Below, one piece after another: positions 7,807 through 16,903 of a stretch of DNA of 64,000 nucleotides. Each line of letters begins with the position of its first letter. Position 1 is the stretch's first letter. Under the pieces are notes generated by a model. The model was not told the origin of the DNA. It did not search any database and worked only from the letters and a program-made list of their open reading frames with translations. The position numbers were made by a program, and so were the translations under genes. Location of the stretch: contig CABRHX010000003.1 in NCBI GenBank assembly GCA_902470805.1, positions 1-64,000 on the forward strand. Direction: 5' to 3'. The DNA comes from an uncultured Collinsella sp. (GTDB lineage: Bacteria > Actinomycetota > Coriobacteriia > Coriobacteriales > Coriobacteriaceae).

Positions 7807-9261
7807 CTACTTCTCCCCCATCTTGCGGGCGCGCTCGCGCACGTCCTCAATCGTGGAAGCATAGCGGAAAGCCTGCTCGGGCAGGTCATCGGCCTTGCCG
7901 TCGACAATCTCGGCGAAAGAGCGGACGGTATCCTCGACGCGGACGTAGACACCGGGGTTGCCGGTGAACTTCTCGGCGACGTGGAAGGACTGCGAGAGGA
8001 ACTGCTGGATCTTACGGGCACGGTTGACCGTAAGGCGCTGCTCCTCGGACAGCTCGTCCATACCCAGAATGGCGATGATGTCCTGAAGGTCGGAGTACTC
8101 CTGCAGGAGCTCCTGGACCTTGACGGCGACACGGTAGTGCTCCTCGCCGACGATCGAGGGATCGAGAGCGTCGGAGGAAGACGCGAGCGGGTCGATAGCC
8201 GGGAACAGGCCGAGCGACGAAATGCTACGCGAAAGAACCGTGGTGGCGTCGAGGTGCGTAAACGTCGTGGCAGGCGCCGGGTCGGTCAGGTCGTCTGCGG
8301 GGACGTAGACAGCCTGGACGGAGGTAATGGAGCCCGTCTTGGTCGAGGTAATGCGCTCCTGGAGGTCGCCCATCTCGGTTGCCAGCGTGGGCTGGTAACC
8401 AACGGCGGACGGCATACGGCCCAGCAGTGCGGAAACCTCGGAACCTGCCTGGGAGAAGCGGAAGATGTTGTCGATGAACAGCAGAACGTCCTGGCCACGA
8501 TCACGGAAATACTCAGCGGTGGTAAGGCCGGCCAGACCGATGCGCAGACGCGCTCCGGGCGGCTCGTTCATCTGACCATAGACCAAGCAGGTCTTGTCAA
8601 TAACGCCAGACTCGCTCATCTCGAGGAACAGGTCGGTGCCCTCGCGGGTACGCTCGCCGACGCCGGTGAACACCGAGGTGCCGCCGTGCTCCTGGGCGAG
8701 GTTGTTGATGAGCTCCTGAATCAGAACGGTCTTGCCAACGCCGGCGCCGCCGAACAGGCCTGTCTTGCCGCCACGGATGTAGGGCTCGAGCAGGTCGACG
8801 GCCTTGATGCCGGTCTCGAAGATCTCGGTCTTGGTGGTGAGCTCGTCGAAACGGGGCGCTGCATGGTGGATGGGGTAGAACTCCTCCACCTCGGGCATGG
8901 GCTTGCCGTCGACGGGCTTGCCCATGACGTTCCAAATGCGGCCGAGCGTCTTGGGGCCAACGGGCATCTTCATGGGCTCACCGGTATCGGTGGCGATGAG
9001 GCCGCGCTGCAGGCCGTCGGTCGAGGACATGGCGACCGTGCGGACGACGCCGCCCGGAAGCTGGCTCTCGACCTCGAGGATCGTGCTCAGATGACCGATC
9101 GGGGTCTCGGCCTCGACCGTGAGCGCGTTGTAGATCGGGGGCACCGCGCCGTCAAACTTGACGTCGACGACAGGGCCGATGATTCGCACGATGCGACCAT
9201 CACCGGCAGTCGTCTTCTTGGTGGCTTCCTCGACCGCAAGCTTTACGGTGTTATTAGCCAT
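7807..9261 (-). CDS. atpD: ATP synthase subunit beta
   Basis: Catalytic F1 subunit, 484 residues. The P-loop GGAGVGKTV, GERTREG with the catalytic glutamate, the Walker B LLFIDNIFRF and the DELSEEQ epsilon-contact motif are all present. The stop of atpG and the start of atpD share one base (TAATG), indicating translational coupling. The rest of the operon supports assembly of a complete F1Fo enzyme. Confidence 0.98.
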   Translation of the reverse strand: MANNTVKLAVEEATKKTTAGDGRIVRIIGPVVDVKFDGAVPPIYNALTVEAETPIGHLSTILEVESQLPGGVVRTVAMSSTDGLQRGLIATDTGEPMKMPVGPKTLGRIWNVMGKPVDGKPMPEVEEFYPIHHAAPRFDELTTKTEIFETGIKAVDLLEPYIRGGKTGLFGGAGVGKTVLIQELINNLAQEHGGTSVFTGVGERTREGTDLFLEMSESGVIDKTCLVYGQMNEPPGARLRIGLAGLTTAEYFRDRGQDVLLFIDNIFRFSQAGSEVSALLGRMPSAVGYQPTLATEMGDLQERITSTKTGSITSVQAVYVPADDLTDPAPATTFTHLDATTVLSRSISSLGLFPAIDPLASSSDALDPSIVGEEHYRVAVKVQELLQEYSDLQDIIAILGMDELSEEQRLTVNRARKIQQFLSQSFHVAEKFTGNPGVYVRVEDTVRSFAEIVDGKADDLPEQAFRYASTIEDVRERARKMGEK

Positions 9262-10169
9262 TACTGTTCCTCCAATGCTGAGGCTCCGCCGACGATCTCG
9301 TTAATCTCGGTCGTGATCGAAGCCTGGCGCACGCGACTATACGTGCGGGTAAGGGTCGAGATGATCGCGGTGGCGTTTTCCGTCGCGGAGTGCATGGCCT
9401 TGCGGCGTGCACCCTGCTCGGCAGCCGCCGAATCGATCAGGGCCTGGTAGATGACCGTCAGGATATAAGACGGCACAAGCTTGCCGAGAACATGCTCGGG
9501 AGAGGGCACGAACTCGAACGTGGACGAGATGCGCTTAGGGGCGTCGGTCTCGTTCTTACGCGGACCGTGGGCCATAGCGATCATCTCGGGGTCGAGCGGC
9601 AACAGATGCTCGACGCGAAGCTCCTGATCCACGCGGTTCTTGGCGTGGTGGTAGACAAGCTCGACACGGTCAAGCTCACCGGCACGATACGCATCGCAGA
9701 TATGAGAGGAGATCATGCGGGCCTGATTGAAATCGGGCTCAGAGGAGTTGCCCTCAAAGTGCATGACGACGTTTGCGCGGTCACGGAAATACGTGGCCGG
9801 TTTGCGCCCACACGTGATGATCTCGCACTCGATGCCGTCGTTCGCCCAAGAAGCGGCGAGCTTTTCGGCCGTGCGCTCCACCGTCGTATTGAAACCGCCG
9901 GCAAGGCCGCGGTCCGAGGCAATAACGACAATCAGGCCATGCTTGACGCTCTCATGCTTCTGCAGCATGGGATCGGTGCCCGAACAGGAGGCGTCGCCGG
10001 CGACCGTCAACATGACGTCGGTCAGCGCCTCCTTATAGGGCTCGGCCTGCTTGGATCGATCGAGAGCACGACGGATCTTGGCCGTAGAGACCATCTCCAT
10101 CGTGCGCGTGATCTGCTTGGTCGTGGTAACCGAGGAGATTCGCTTCTTAATGTCGCGAAGGTTGGCCAT
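9261..10169 (-). CDS. atpG: ATP synthase subunit gamma
   Basis: Central rotor shaft of F1, 302 residues. The highly conserved N-terminal helix (RDIKKRISSVTTTKQITRTM) and C-terminal helix (RQASITTEINEIVGGASAL) form the coiled coil inside the alpha-beta ring. It overlaps atpD by one base and starts five bases after atpA. Confidence 0.97.
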   Translation of the reverse strand: MANLRDIKKRISSVTTTKQITRTMEMVSTAKIRRALDRSKQAEPYKEALTDVMLTVAGDASCSGTDPMLQKHESVKHGLIVVIASDRGLAGGFNTTVERTAEKLAASWANDGIECEIITCGRKPATYFRDRANVVMHFEGNSSEPDFNQARMISSHICDAYRAGELDRVELVYHHAKNRVDQELRVEHLLPLDPEMIAMAHGPRKNETDAPKRISSTFEFVPSPEHVLGKLVPSYILTVIYQALIDSAAAEQGARRKAMHSATENATAIISTLTRTYSRVRQASITTEINEIVGGASALEEQ

Positions 10170-10174
10170 GGGGC

Positions 10175-11773
10175 TTAGTTCTCCTCTGATCCAGAAACAT
10201 CCGAATGGTGCTTGGCCATGAACTGCTGCTTGAAGTCGCCGATGACGCGCAAGAGCTCAGCCTTGGTGTCATCATCGATCTTCTTGGCGCGAACCTTGTC
10301 GAGCAGCGAGCCAAAGCCATTGTCCATGTACTCGATGAGCTCGGCACGGAAAGGCAGCACGTCGGCAATCTCCAGGTCATCCAGGAAGCCCTCGTTGCCA
10401 GCGAACAGCGTAACGATCTGCTCGCCAACCTCAAACGGCTTGTAGCGCGGCTGCTTAAGGAGCTCGGTCATGCGGGCACCATGGGTCAGCTGCTTCTGAG
10501 TAGCCTCGTCAAGGTCGGAGCCAAACTGCGTAAAGCCAGCGAGCTCCTGATAGGAAGCGAGGTCCAGACGGAGGTTGCCGGCGACCTGCTTCATGGCCTT
10601 GGTCTGCGCATCGCCACCGACGCGGGACACGGAAATGCCCACGTCGACTGCCGGGCGCTGGCCCTGGAAGAAGAGCTCGGACTGCAGGTAGATCTGACCA
10701 TCGGTAATGGAAATGACGTTGGTCGGAATGTAGGCCGAGACGTCGCCGTCCTGGGTCTCGATGATCGGCAGAGCTGTCATGGAGCCGTAACCGTTCTTCT
10801 TGGACATCTTGACAGCACGCTCGAGCAGACGAGAGTGCAGGTAGAAGATGTCACCAGGATAGGCCTCGCGTCCGGGCGGACGATGCAGCGTCAGCGACAT
10901 CTGACGGTAGGCCACAGCCTGCTTGGACAGGTCATCGTAGATGACGAGCACGTGACCGCCGGGGTTGGTCTCGCTGGCGGGCTTGCCGTCCTCGCCGTTG
11001 TACATGAAGAACTCGCCGATAGCGGCACCGGCCATAGGCGCGATGTACTGCATAGGGGCGGAATCGGCAGCGGTGGCCGAAACGATGATGGTGTAGTCGA
11101 GCGCACCGTGCTGAGCGAGGGTCTCGCGGATGTTGGCAACCGTGGAGGCCTTCTGGCCGATGGCGACATAGATGCAGACCATGCCCTTGCCTCGCTGGTT
11201 GAGGATAGCGTCGATGGCAATGGCGGTCTTACCGGTCTTACGGTCGCCGATGATGAGCTCTCGCTGACCGCGACCAATAGGCACCATGGAGTCGATGGCC
11301 AACAGGCCGGTCTGAACCGGCTCGCACACCGGGGTACGGTCGATGACGCCGGGGGCCTTGAACTCAATGGGACGACGGTGCGTGGCGACGATGTCGCCCA
11401 GGCCGTCGATGGGCTGGCCGAGCGGATTGACGACGCGGCCGAGCATGGCGCGGCTCACAGGGATATCCATAATGCGGCCAGTGGTGCGGCACTCGTCGCC
11501 TTCCTTGATGGAGTCGACGGCACCAAACAGAACGGCGCCGACCTCGTCACGGTCAAGGTTCTGGGCAAGGCCGAAGACGGTCTCACCGGTATCGGAGCTC
11601 TTGAACTCCAGAAGCTCGCCTGCCATGGCGCTCTTGAGGCCGGAGACGCGCGCGATGCCGTCGCCTACCTCGTCGACCGTTGAAACCTCATGCGTATCGA
11701 CCGTCGCGGAGAGGCTCGTGAGCTGCTCCTGCAGTTTCTTGGCGATATCCTGGGCATTGAGGGTTTCGGACAT
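10175..11773 (-). CDS. atpA: ATP synthase subunit alpha
   Basis: Non-catalytic nucleotide-binding F1 subunit, 532 residues. P-loop GDRKTGKTAIAID, the VSRVGGDAQ arginine-finger region and YQELAGFTQFGSDLD are present. The stop of atpH overlaps the start here. The C-terminus is slightly extended and hydrophilic (DVSGSEEN). Confidence 0.98.
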   Translation of the reverse strand: MSETLNAQDIAKKLQEQLTSLSATVDTHEVSTVDEVGDGIARVSGLKSAMAGELLEFKSSDTGETVFGLAQNLDRDEVGAVLFGAVDSIKEGDECRTTGRIMDIPVSRAMLGRVVNPLGQPIDGLGDIVATHRRPIEFKAPGVIDRTPVCEPVQTGLLAIDSMVPIGRGQRELIIGDRKTGKTAIAIDAILNQRGKGMVCIYVAIGQKASTVANIRETLAQHGALDYTIIVSATAADSAPMQYIAPMAGAAIGEFFMYNGEDGKPASETNPGGHVLVIYDDLSKQAVAYRQMSLTLHRPPGREAYPGDIFYLHSRLLERAVKMSKKNGYGSMTALPIIETQDGDVSAYIPTNVISITDGQIYLQSELFFQGQRPAVDVGISVSRVGGDAQTKAMKQVAGNLRLDLASYQELAGFTQFGSDLDEATQKQLTHGARMTELLKQPRYKPFEVGEQIVTLFAGNEGFLDDLEIADVLPFRAELIEYMDNGFGSLLDKVRAKKIDDDTKAELLRVIGDFKQQFMAKHHSDVSGSEEN

Positions 11774-12249
11774 TAGGCTTCACCTCCGTACGAATTAGCA
11801 GAGTTTGCGAGGGTCTCCTGCGCGATGCGCAGCTGCGTCTTGACGGTAATGTCACGACGCTCGCCGCGGGCCTCGAGCACCAGGCCGCCCACGATAGACG
11901 GGTCGACCTGCTCGATAAGGAATACTTTGCGGCCGAAGTCCTGCTCGCATTTCTTAGTGATGGTTTGACGCAGCTCGTCGTCGAGCGGGATCGCCGTGGT
12001 GACGGTCACGCCCACTACATCCTCGTCTTCCTCGGCAACATACTTAAAGGCAGCTGCCACCTTGGGAAGAAGGTCGAGCTGGTCGCGCTTGGACATGGTG
12101 TCGAGCACGGCGATGATCTCGGGGTTGGCAGAAGCCAAGCGCTCGATCATCTCGAGGTCCTCGAACACATGGTTCTCGGCCTTGGCGGCTTCCAGAAGGG
12201 AGCGCGCGTAGGTCTCGAGCACTTTGTCCTGATAGCGGCTAGTCGGCAT
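11773..12249 (-). CDS. atpH: ATP synthase subunit delta
   Basis: Peripheral stalk subunit connecting b to the top of F1, 158 residues, slightly short for the family. It begins YARSLLEAAKAEN and ends with the family signature GGLVLEARGERRDITVKTQL. It overlaps atpF by 11 bases and atpA by one base. Confidence 0.93.
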   Translation of the reverse strand: MPTSRYQDKVLETYARSLLEAAKAENHVFEDLEMIERLASANPEIIAVLDTMSKRDQLDLLPKVAAAFKYVAEEDEDVVGVTVTTAIPLDDELRQTITKKCEQDFGRKVFLIEQVDPSIVGGLVLEARGERRDITVKTQLRIAQETLANSANSYGGEA

Positions 12250-12841
12250 TCAGGCTACCTGCTTCCTGGATGTAGCGCTCGATGAGCTTCTTCTGCTCGG
12301 CCTCGTTCTCGAGTGCCTCGCCCACGATCTTGGTGGCGACGGCAACGGACAGGTCGGCGATGGAGTTCGCGGCACCGGCGTAGATGGACTTGCGCTCGTC
12401 CTCGACGGTCGTATGGGCCTTGGCGATGATCTCCTCGGCCTCCTTGTGAGCAGCCTCGATGATACGGGCGCGCTCGGACTCGGCGTCCTTACGGGCCTCG
12501 AGAACGATGTCGGCAGCCTGACGACGGGCGTCGGTGACGATCGAGTCGGACTCAGCGCGCTTGGCGATAGCCTCCTGCTTGGTCTTCTCGGCCTCGTCGA
12601 GGCTCTCCTCGATCTTCTTGCCGCGCTCCTCCATGGTTTTCATGATGCCCGGCAGGGCGACCTTGGCCAGCACGATCCAGATAATCAGGAAGGCGATAAG
12701 CGCCGGGATGAACTCCGCCATCTTAGGGATGAGGATGTCCGCACCGGCGGCGCCGTCCTCGGCGAACGCGGAAACCGGCATGAGCAGCGCGGCCGCGGAC
12801 GCGGAGAGTGCGATCGCGCTCTTCTGGGATGAAAGATTCAT
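12239..12841 (-). CDS. atpF: ATP synthase subunit b
   Basis: Membrane-anchored peripheral stalk, 200 residues. An N-terminal hydrophobic segment (possibly a leader) is followed by the transmembrane helix around residues 38-60 and then a long charged coiled coil (EERGKKIEESLDEAEKTKQE) characteristic of subunit b. It lies in the standard position between c and delta. Confidence 0.95.
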   Translation of the reverse strand: MNLSSQKSAIALSASAAALLMPVSAFAEDGAAGADILIPKMAEFIPALIAFLIIWIVLAKVALPGIMKTMEERGKKIEESLDEAEKTKQEAIAKRAESDSIVTDARRQAADIVLEARKDAESERARIIEAAHKEAEEIIAKAHTTVEDERKSIYAGAANSIADLSVAVATKIVGEALENEAEQKKLIERYIQEAGSLNAD

Positions 12842-12856
12842 ACTTGACGCTCCGTG

Positions 12857-13051
12857 CTATTTAACGATCAGCGCGACAACGAAGCCGATCAGAGCCAGAG
12901 CCTCGCCGAAGGCGGAGCCCATGATGAAGACGGTGAACACGCGGCCCTGGACCTCAGGCTGACGGGCCATAGCACCCGTAGCACCCAGAGCAGACAGGCC
13001 GATAGCAAGACCAGCGCCGATAACACCGAGACCGTAACCGATAACTCCCAC
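12857..13051 (-). CDS. atpE: ATP synthase subunit c
   Basis: Rotor ring proteolipid, 64 residues, two transmembrane helices around a polar ARQPEVQ loop. The ion-carrying glutamate is in GSAFGEALALIGF. The glutamate is followed by Ala, not Ser or Thr, and helix 1 lacks the Gln of Na+-type rings, so proton coupling is the simpler inference. Confidence 0.95.
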   Translation of the reverse strand: MGVIGYGLGVIGAGLAIGLSALGATGAMARQPEVQGRVFTVFIMGSAFGEALALIGFVVALIVK

Positions 13052-13107
13052 GATTCCTCCTTTGTCGTGCGTGTCTTATTTCACGCAGGATAACCTTTTT
13101 ATAACTG

Positions 13108-13133
13108 CCGGGCTCCATGGGTACGAGCACCGG
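13108..13133 (-). other. Stem-loop between atpB and atpE
   Basis: The 124-base gap between atpB and atpE is the only long spacer inside the operon. It holds a hairpin (CCGGGCTC with one bulge pairing to GAGCACCGG). No T tract follows, so attenuation, processing or translation control of the highly expressed c subunit are possibilities. Confidence 0.45.
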
Positions 13134-13175
13134 CGGTTTAACGAATTGCCTTACCTTTAAGGCGCGAACGGAAGA

Positions 13176-13979
13176 CTACTCCTCCTCCGCGACCTCCTCT
13201 GCCTCGGAGACATACACGGCGGTAAGGACCGTGAAGACGTAAGCCTGGATGGCGCCGACCACAAGCTCGATCGCATAGATCAGGATGAGGATGGCAAGCC
13301 AGGCCAGCGAAGGCAGGGCGCCGACGGCGTGGGCCGCGGAAACCTGCTGAAGCAGCGGCTGCATGAACATGCTCGCCATGATGGCGAACGAGCCCATGAC
13401 CACGTGTCCTGCGAACATGTTGCAGAACAGACGGACGGCGAGCGTGATGAGGCGCAGGAAGGTCGAGAAAAGCTCGACGACCCACACGAGCACGTTCATC
13501 GGGAAGCTCACGCCCTGCGGGGCGAGGCTCTTGATGTAGCCGATCACGCCGTGAGCCTTGCATCCGTAGTAGATGAAGTACACGAAGGCGAAGATGGCGA
13601 GCGCGGCGGTGGAGCCGATTGCACCGGTGCCGGGCTTCATTCCCGGGATCAGGCCGATCATGTTATTGATCAGGATGAACAGGAAAAGCGAGCACAGGAA
13701 CGGGAAGTGCTTCTTCCAGTTCTCGCCCACGACGCCCTTGCCGATATCGTTCTCGACGTACTCGATGATGTACTCGAAACCGTTGACGAAGAAGCCCTTG
13801 GGAACCAGGGTCTGCTTCTTCTTGAACACGGCCAGGACGATCAGGAGCACGATCGTGGAGACGATCAGCCAAAACGAGTACTGCGTGATGCCGCAGCTCA
13901 GATCGCCCACGACAGGGGTGGAGCTGAACTCGCTGACCAGATGATTAATCTCATCAGGCAGCTTTTCAAAAATTTCCAC
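13176..13979 (-). CDS. atpB: ATP synthase subunit a
   Basis: Fo stator channel, 267 residues with about six transmembrane helices. The essential arginine is in ITLAVRLFCNMFAGHV, and the C-terminal helix ELVVGAIQAYVFTVL matches the family. It follows the AtpI-like gene by three bases. Confidence 0.96.
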   Translation of the reverse strand: MEIFEKLPDEINHLVSEFSSTPVVGDLSCGITQYSFWLIVSTIVLLIVLAVFKKKQTLVPKGFFVNGFEYIIEYVENDIGKGVVGENWKKHFPFLCSLFLFILINNMIGLIPGMKPGTGAIGSTAALAIFAFVYFIYYGCKAHGVIGYIKSLAPQGVSFPMNVLVWVVELFSTFLRLITLAVRLFCNMFAGHVVMGSFAIMASMFMQPLLQQVSAAHAVGALPSLAWLAILILIYAIELVVGAIQAYVFTVLTAVYVSEAEEVAEEE

Positions 13980-13982
13980 GAC

Positions 13983-14294
13983 TTACCTTTCGACCTCATG
14001 AGGATCTCGCAGCGCCTTGGCGACACGAACCGTGCAGGCGGCCATAAAGGCCACGAAGCCGATCGCCTCGCCCAGGAGGAACATGCGAAATGCCTCTCCG
14101 AACAACACAAACACAACCAAGGTAAAGACGAGCAGGGCGATCGCCGAGACCGCCAGACTCACCATACCCTTGAGCATGTCCGCATTCTGCTTATCGTCAA
14201 GAACCGGCTTGAGCGTAAAGACAAAGGGAAGAAAGGCGACCGCGCCCGCGATGGCGCCTGCAACGATAGCGAGCAGATCGGCTATCTGAAACAT
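13983..14294 (-). CDS. AtpI-like small membrane protein heading the atp operon
   Basis: About 103 residues with four hydrophobic stretches in two pairs. Its position immediately upstream of atpB and its size match ATP synthase protein I, proposed to help c-ring assembly or Mg2+ supply, but the sequence itself is poorly conserved. ATG at 14294 is chosen because GAGG sits six bases before it; a GTG four codons upstream overlaps that site. Confidence 0.7.
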   Translation of the reverse strand: MFQIADLLAIVAGAIAGAVAFLPFVFTLKPVLDDKQNADMLKGMVSLAVSAIALLVFTLVVFVLFGEAFRMFLLGEAIGFVAFMAACTVRVAKALRDPHEVER

Positions 14295-14356
14295 TGGCGT
14301 CCTCACTTTCCTTTTTTAACGCCTCACAGAACAGTTCCCGCCAAACATTGGTGACT

Positions 14357-14384
14357 ATTGTACGAGCCAATCGCTAAAGTACAA
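14357..14384 (-). promoter_or_regulatory. Promoter of the atp operon
   Basis: On the minus strand TTGTAC (14384-14379), a 16-bp spacer and TACAAT (14362-14357) lie about 60 bases upstream of the first atp gene. Confidence 0.6.
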
Positions 14385-14499
14385 CCGAAAAAGCATCGGT
14401 TAATACGCACCTGTTCGTTTTCTTAAGACCTTCTTTATGCCGCAGGTACGGTAATACGTTTTTCTCGAACCCTGCAGGGCAAAACGTCCATTAACTAAA

Positions 14500-14536
14500 G
14501 GTGCGCACAGGCGTCTTCTACTTGCCCGCGCGCACC
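14500..14536 (-). terminator. Possible terminator after upp
   Basis: GGTGCGC and GCGCACC enclose a GC-rich loop and are followed on the minus strand by TTTAGTT. The T tract is short, so this is a weak call. Confidence 0.4.
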
Positions 14537-14577
14537 ATTTCTTCCTATTTGCAGCCGCGGCCGTCTTAGCCCAGCGA

Positions 14578-15225
14578 CTAGAGCGTGCCGTAGATGCGAT
14601 CGCCGGCGTCGCCCAGGCCGGGAACGATGTAGGCAGCCTCGTTGAGATGGTCATCGATAGCGCAGGTATAGATATGCACATCTGGGTCCTTCTCGGTCAG
14701 CGACTTGAGACCCTCGGGGGCCGCGACGATGCACAGCATGCGGATGTCCTTGACACCGCGCTCGCGCAGGTAGCTGATGGCCATCTCGGCCGAACCGCCC
14801 GTGGCGAGCATGGGGTCGACGACCAGGCAGATACGCTGGTCGATATCCTTGGGCATCTTGCAGTAGTACTCATGCGGCTCGTGGGTAACCTCGTCGCGCT
14901 CCATACCGATGTGGCCCACGCGGGCAGAGGGTACCAGGTCGAGAATGCCGTCGACCATGCCAAGGCCTGCACGAAGGATGGGAACGATGGCGAGCTTTTT
15001 GCCGGCAAGCTGCTTAAACGTGGCGGTGGTGATGGGGGTCTCGACCTCGACGTCTTCCATGGGCAGGTTGCGCATGGCCTCGTAGCCGTCAAAAAGCGCG
15101 AGTTCGCGCACGAGCTGGCGGAACTGGTTGGTGCCGGTGTTTTTATCGCGCAGGATCGACAGCTTGTGCTGAACGAGCGGATGATCGACAAGCGTCACAC
15201 GGGACGCATCGTAGGTGACGGTCAT
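14578..15225 (-). CDS. upp: Uracil phosphoribosyltransferase
   Basis: Pyrimidine salvage enzyme, about 215 residues, forming UMP from uracil and PRPP. The PRPP-binding segment VVDPMLATGGSA, the VPILRAGLGM loop and the C-terminal PGLGDAGDRIYGT are diagnostic. The start MTVTYDAS (15225) is preceded by AGGGG. The gene stands between the atp operon and glpK on the same strand with sizeable gaps, so it is probably monocistronic. Confidence 0.96.
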   Translation of the reverse strand: MTVTYDASRVTLVDHPLVQHKLSILRDKNTGTNQFRQLVRELALFDGYEAMRNLPMEDVEVETPITTATFKQLAGKKLAIVPILRAGLGMVDGILDLVPSARVGHIGMERDEVTHEPHEYYCKMPKDIDQRICLVVDPMLATGGSAEMAISYLRERGVKDIRMLCIVAAPEGLKSLTEKDPDVHIYTCAIDDHLNEAAYIVPGLGDAGDRIYGTL

Positions 15226-15348
15226 GGGTTGATTGCCCCTTTCGTTGCGGCCGCAAAACGGCCTTGCTGACAAGGCGCGCAGCAATGTCGCCACCGCACG
15301 CCATGCATTAGTTTAGCGGTTTGTTGTATCGAGCAGCCCACCGCGGCC

Positions 15349-16890
15349 CTACTGTGCGGTACTGAGCGAGCGCTTGACTGCATCACGCCAGCCCGCAAGG
15401 TTTTGCTCGCGGCGCACGGCGGACATGTGGGGAAGGAAGGTCCTAACGATCTGGGCATTTTGCTCCAGCTCTTCCAGGTCTTCCCAATAGCCGACGGCAA
15501 GACCCGCCAAGTACGCGGCACCGATTGCCGTGGTCTCCACCGTCTCGCATTGCAGCACGGGGATATCCAGCAGGTCGGCCTGAAATTGCATGATGAACTC
15601 GTTGCGCGAGGCACCGCCATCGACAGACAGGCGCTCGATCGAAAGCCCCACGTCCTGCTCCATGGCGCGCAGCACGTCGTAGCTCTGATATGCCATGGAT
15701 TCGCAGGCGGCGCGCACGATGGTCGCACGGCTCGAGGCGCCGGTCAGACCGCACACGATACCGCGGGCATGCGGGTCCCACCAGGGAGCGCCCAAACCCG
15801 CAAAGGCGGGAACGAAGTAGCAGCCCTCGTTGTCGTTAATCGAAGCGGCGAGTTGTGCCGACTCGCTCACGCTCGAGATGATGCCCATGTTGTTACGAAG
15901 CCAGTTCATGGTGGAGCCGGCAGCAAAGATGGAGCCCTCGAGTGCATAGCTGATCTTCCCGTTCGCAGCGATACCGATGGTGGAGACCAGGCCGTTCTTG
16001 GATTCGACGATCTCGTCGCCGGTGTTCATGAGCATAAAGCAACCCGTGCCATAGGTGTTTTTGGTCTGGCCGGGACGGAAACAGCAGTGGCCGAACAGCG
16101 ACGCCTGCTGGTCGCCCGCCACGCCCATGATGGGCGGCATGTTGGTCATGATGTCGCTCGCGACGCGGCCGTAGTCGCCCGAGCTCCAGCGAACCTCGGG
16201 CATCATGGAACGTGGAACGTCAAAGAGCGCCAGCAGGTCGTCGTCCCAATCGAGCGTATGGATATTAAAGAGTGCCGTGCGGCTGGCATTGGTGTAGTCG
16301 GTGGCAAAGACCTGGCCGCCAGTGAGGTTGTAGATGAGCCAGGTGTCGATGGTGCCAAACATGAGGTCGCCCGCCGCCGCGCTCTCGCGTGCGCCGTCGA
16401 CGTTGTCGAGAATCCACTGCACCTTGGAGGCCGAGAAATACGGGTCGAGCGTGAGTCCCGTGCGGGAGCGCACCAACTCCTCGCAACCCTGTTCAACCAA
16501 CGCGTCGATTGCCGGCGCGGTACGGCGGCACTGCCATACGATGGCGTTATAGATCGGCTGACCGCTCACGCGGTCCCAGACCACCGTGGTCTCGCGCTGG
16601 TTGGAGATGCCGATGGCGGCGATGCGGTCAGAATGGATGCCGCTCTTAAACTGAACCTCCATCATGACGGCAATCTGGCTGGCAAGGACCGTCATGGGGT
16701 CTTGCTCTACCCAACCGGGACGCGGAAAACTCGTTTTGACGCTGCGACGTGCCTGCGCGACGATGCATCCATACTCGTCGACGATGGTCGCAAGTACCGA
16801 GGTGGTGCCGCAGTCGAGCGCCATGATGTAGGAACCGCCAAAGTCAAACGAGGCATCTTCCATGCCCAGGCTGCCCAGATTCAACGACAT
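15349..16890 (-). CDS. glpK: Glycerol kinase
   Basis: FGGY-family kinase of 513 residues that phosphorylates glycerol to sn-glycerol 3-phosphate. It shows the N-terminal phosphate loop MALDCGTTSV, GISNQRETTVVWD followed by AIVWQCRRTA (glycerol-binding region), and the FGGY-type C-terminal ATP site (SVDGGASRNEFIMQFQADLL). No glpF or glpD is adjacent. It lies 13 bases downstream of the Sua5/YrdC gene, so the two may be co-transcribed. Confidence 0.94.
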   Translation of the reverse strand: MSLNLGSLGMEDASFDFGGSYIMALDCGTTSVLATIVDEYGCIVAQARRSVKTSFPRPGWVEQDPMTVLASQIAVMMEVQFKSGIHSDRIAAIGISNQRETTVVWDRVSGQPIYNAIVWQCRRTAPAIDALVEQGCEELVRSRTGLTLDPYFSASKVQWILDNVDGARESAAAGDLMFGTIDTWLIYNLTGGQVFATDYTNASRTALFNIHTLDWDDDLLALFDVPRSMMPEVRWSSGDYGRVASDIMTNMPPIMGVAGDQQASLFGHCCFRPGQTKNTYGTGCFMLMNTGDEIVESKNGLVSTIGIAANGKISYALEGSIFAAGSTMNWLRNNMGIISSVSESAQLAASINDNEGCYFVPAFAGLGAPWWDPHARGIVCGLTGASSRATIVRAACESMAYQSYDVLRAMEQDVGLSIERLSVDGGASRNEFIMQFQADLLDIPVLQCETVETTAIGAAYLAGLAVGYWEDLEELEQNAQIVRTFLPHMSAVRREQNLAGWRDAVKRSLSTAQ

Positions 16891-16903
16891 CGCTTACACC
16901 TTT

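Noticed and set aside
7414..9450. A 678-residue open frame antisense to atpD
   Set aside because: It mirrors conserved atpD/atpC codons in high-GC sequence, has low-complexity His/Val/Leu/Gly composition and no family motif or ribosome-binding site.
12857..13051. Sodium-type c ring
   Set aside because: The Gln of helix 1 and Ser/Thr after the ion-binding Glu, both needed for Na+ coordination, are absent.
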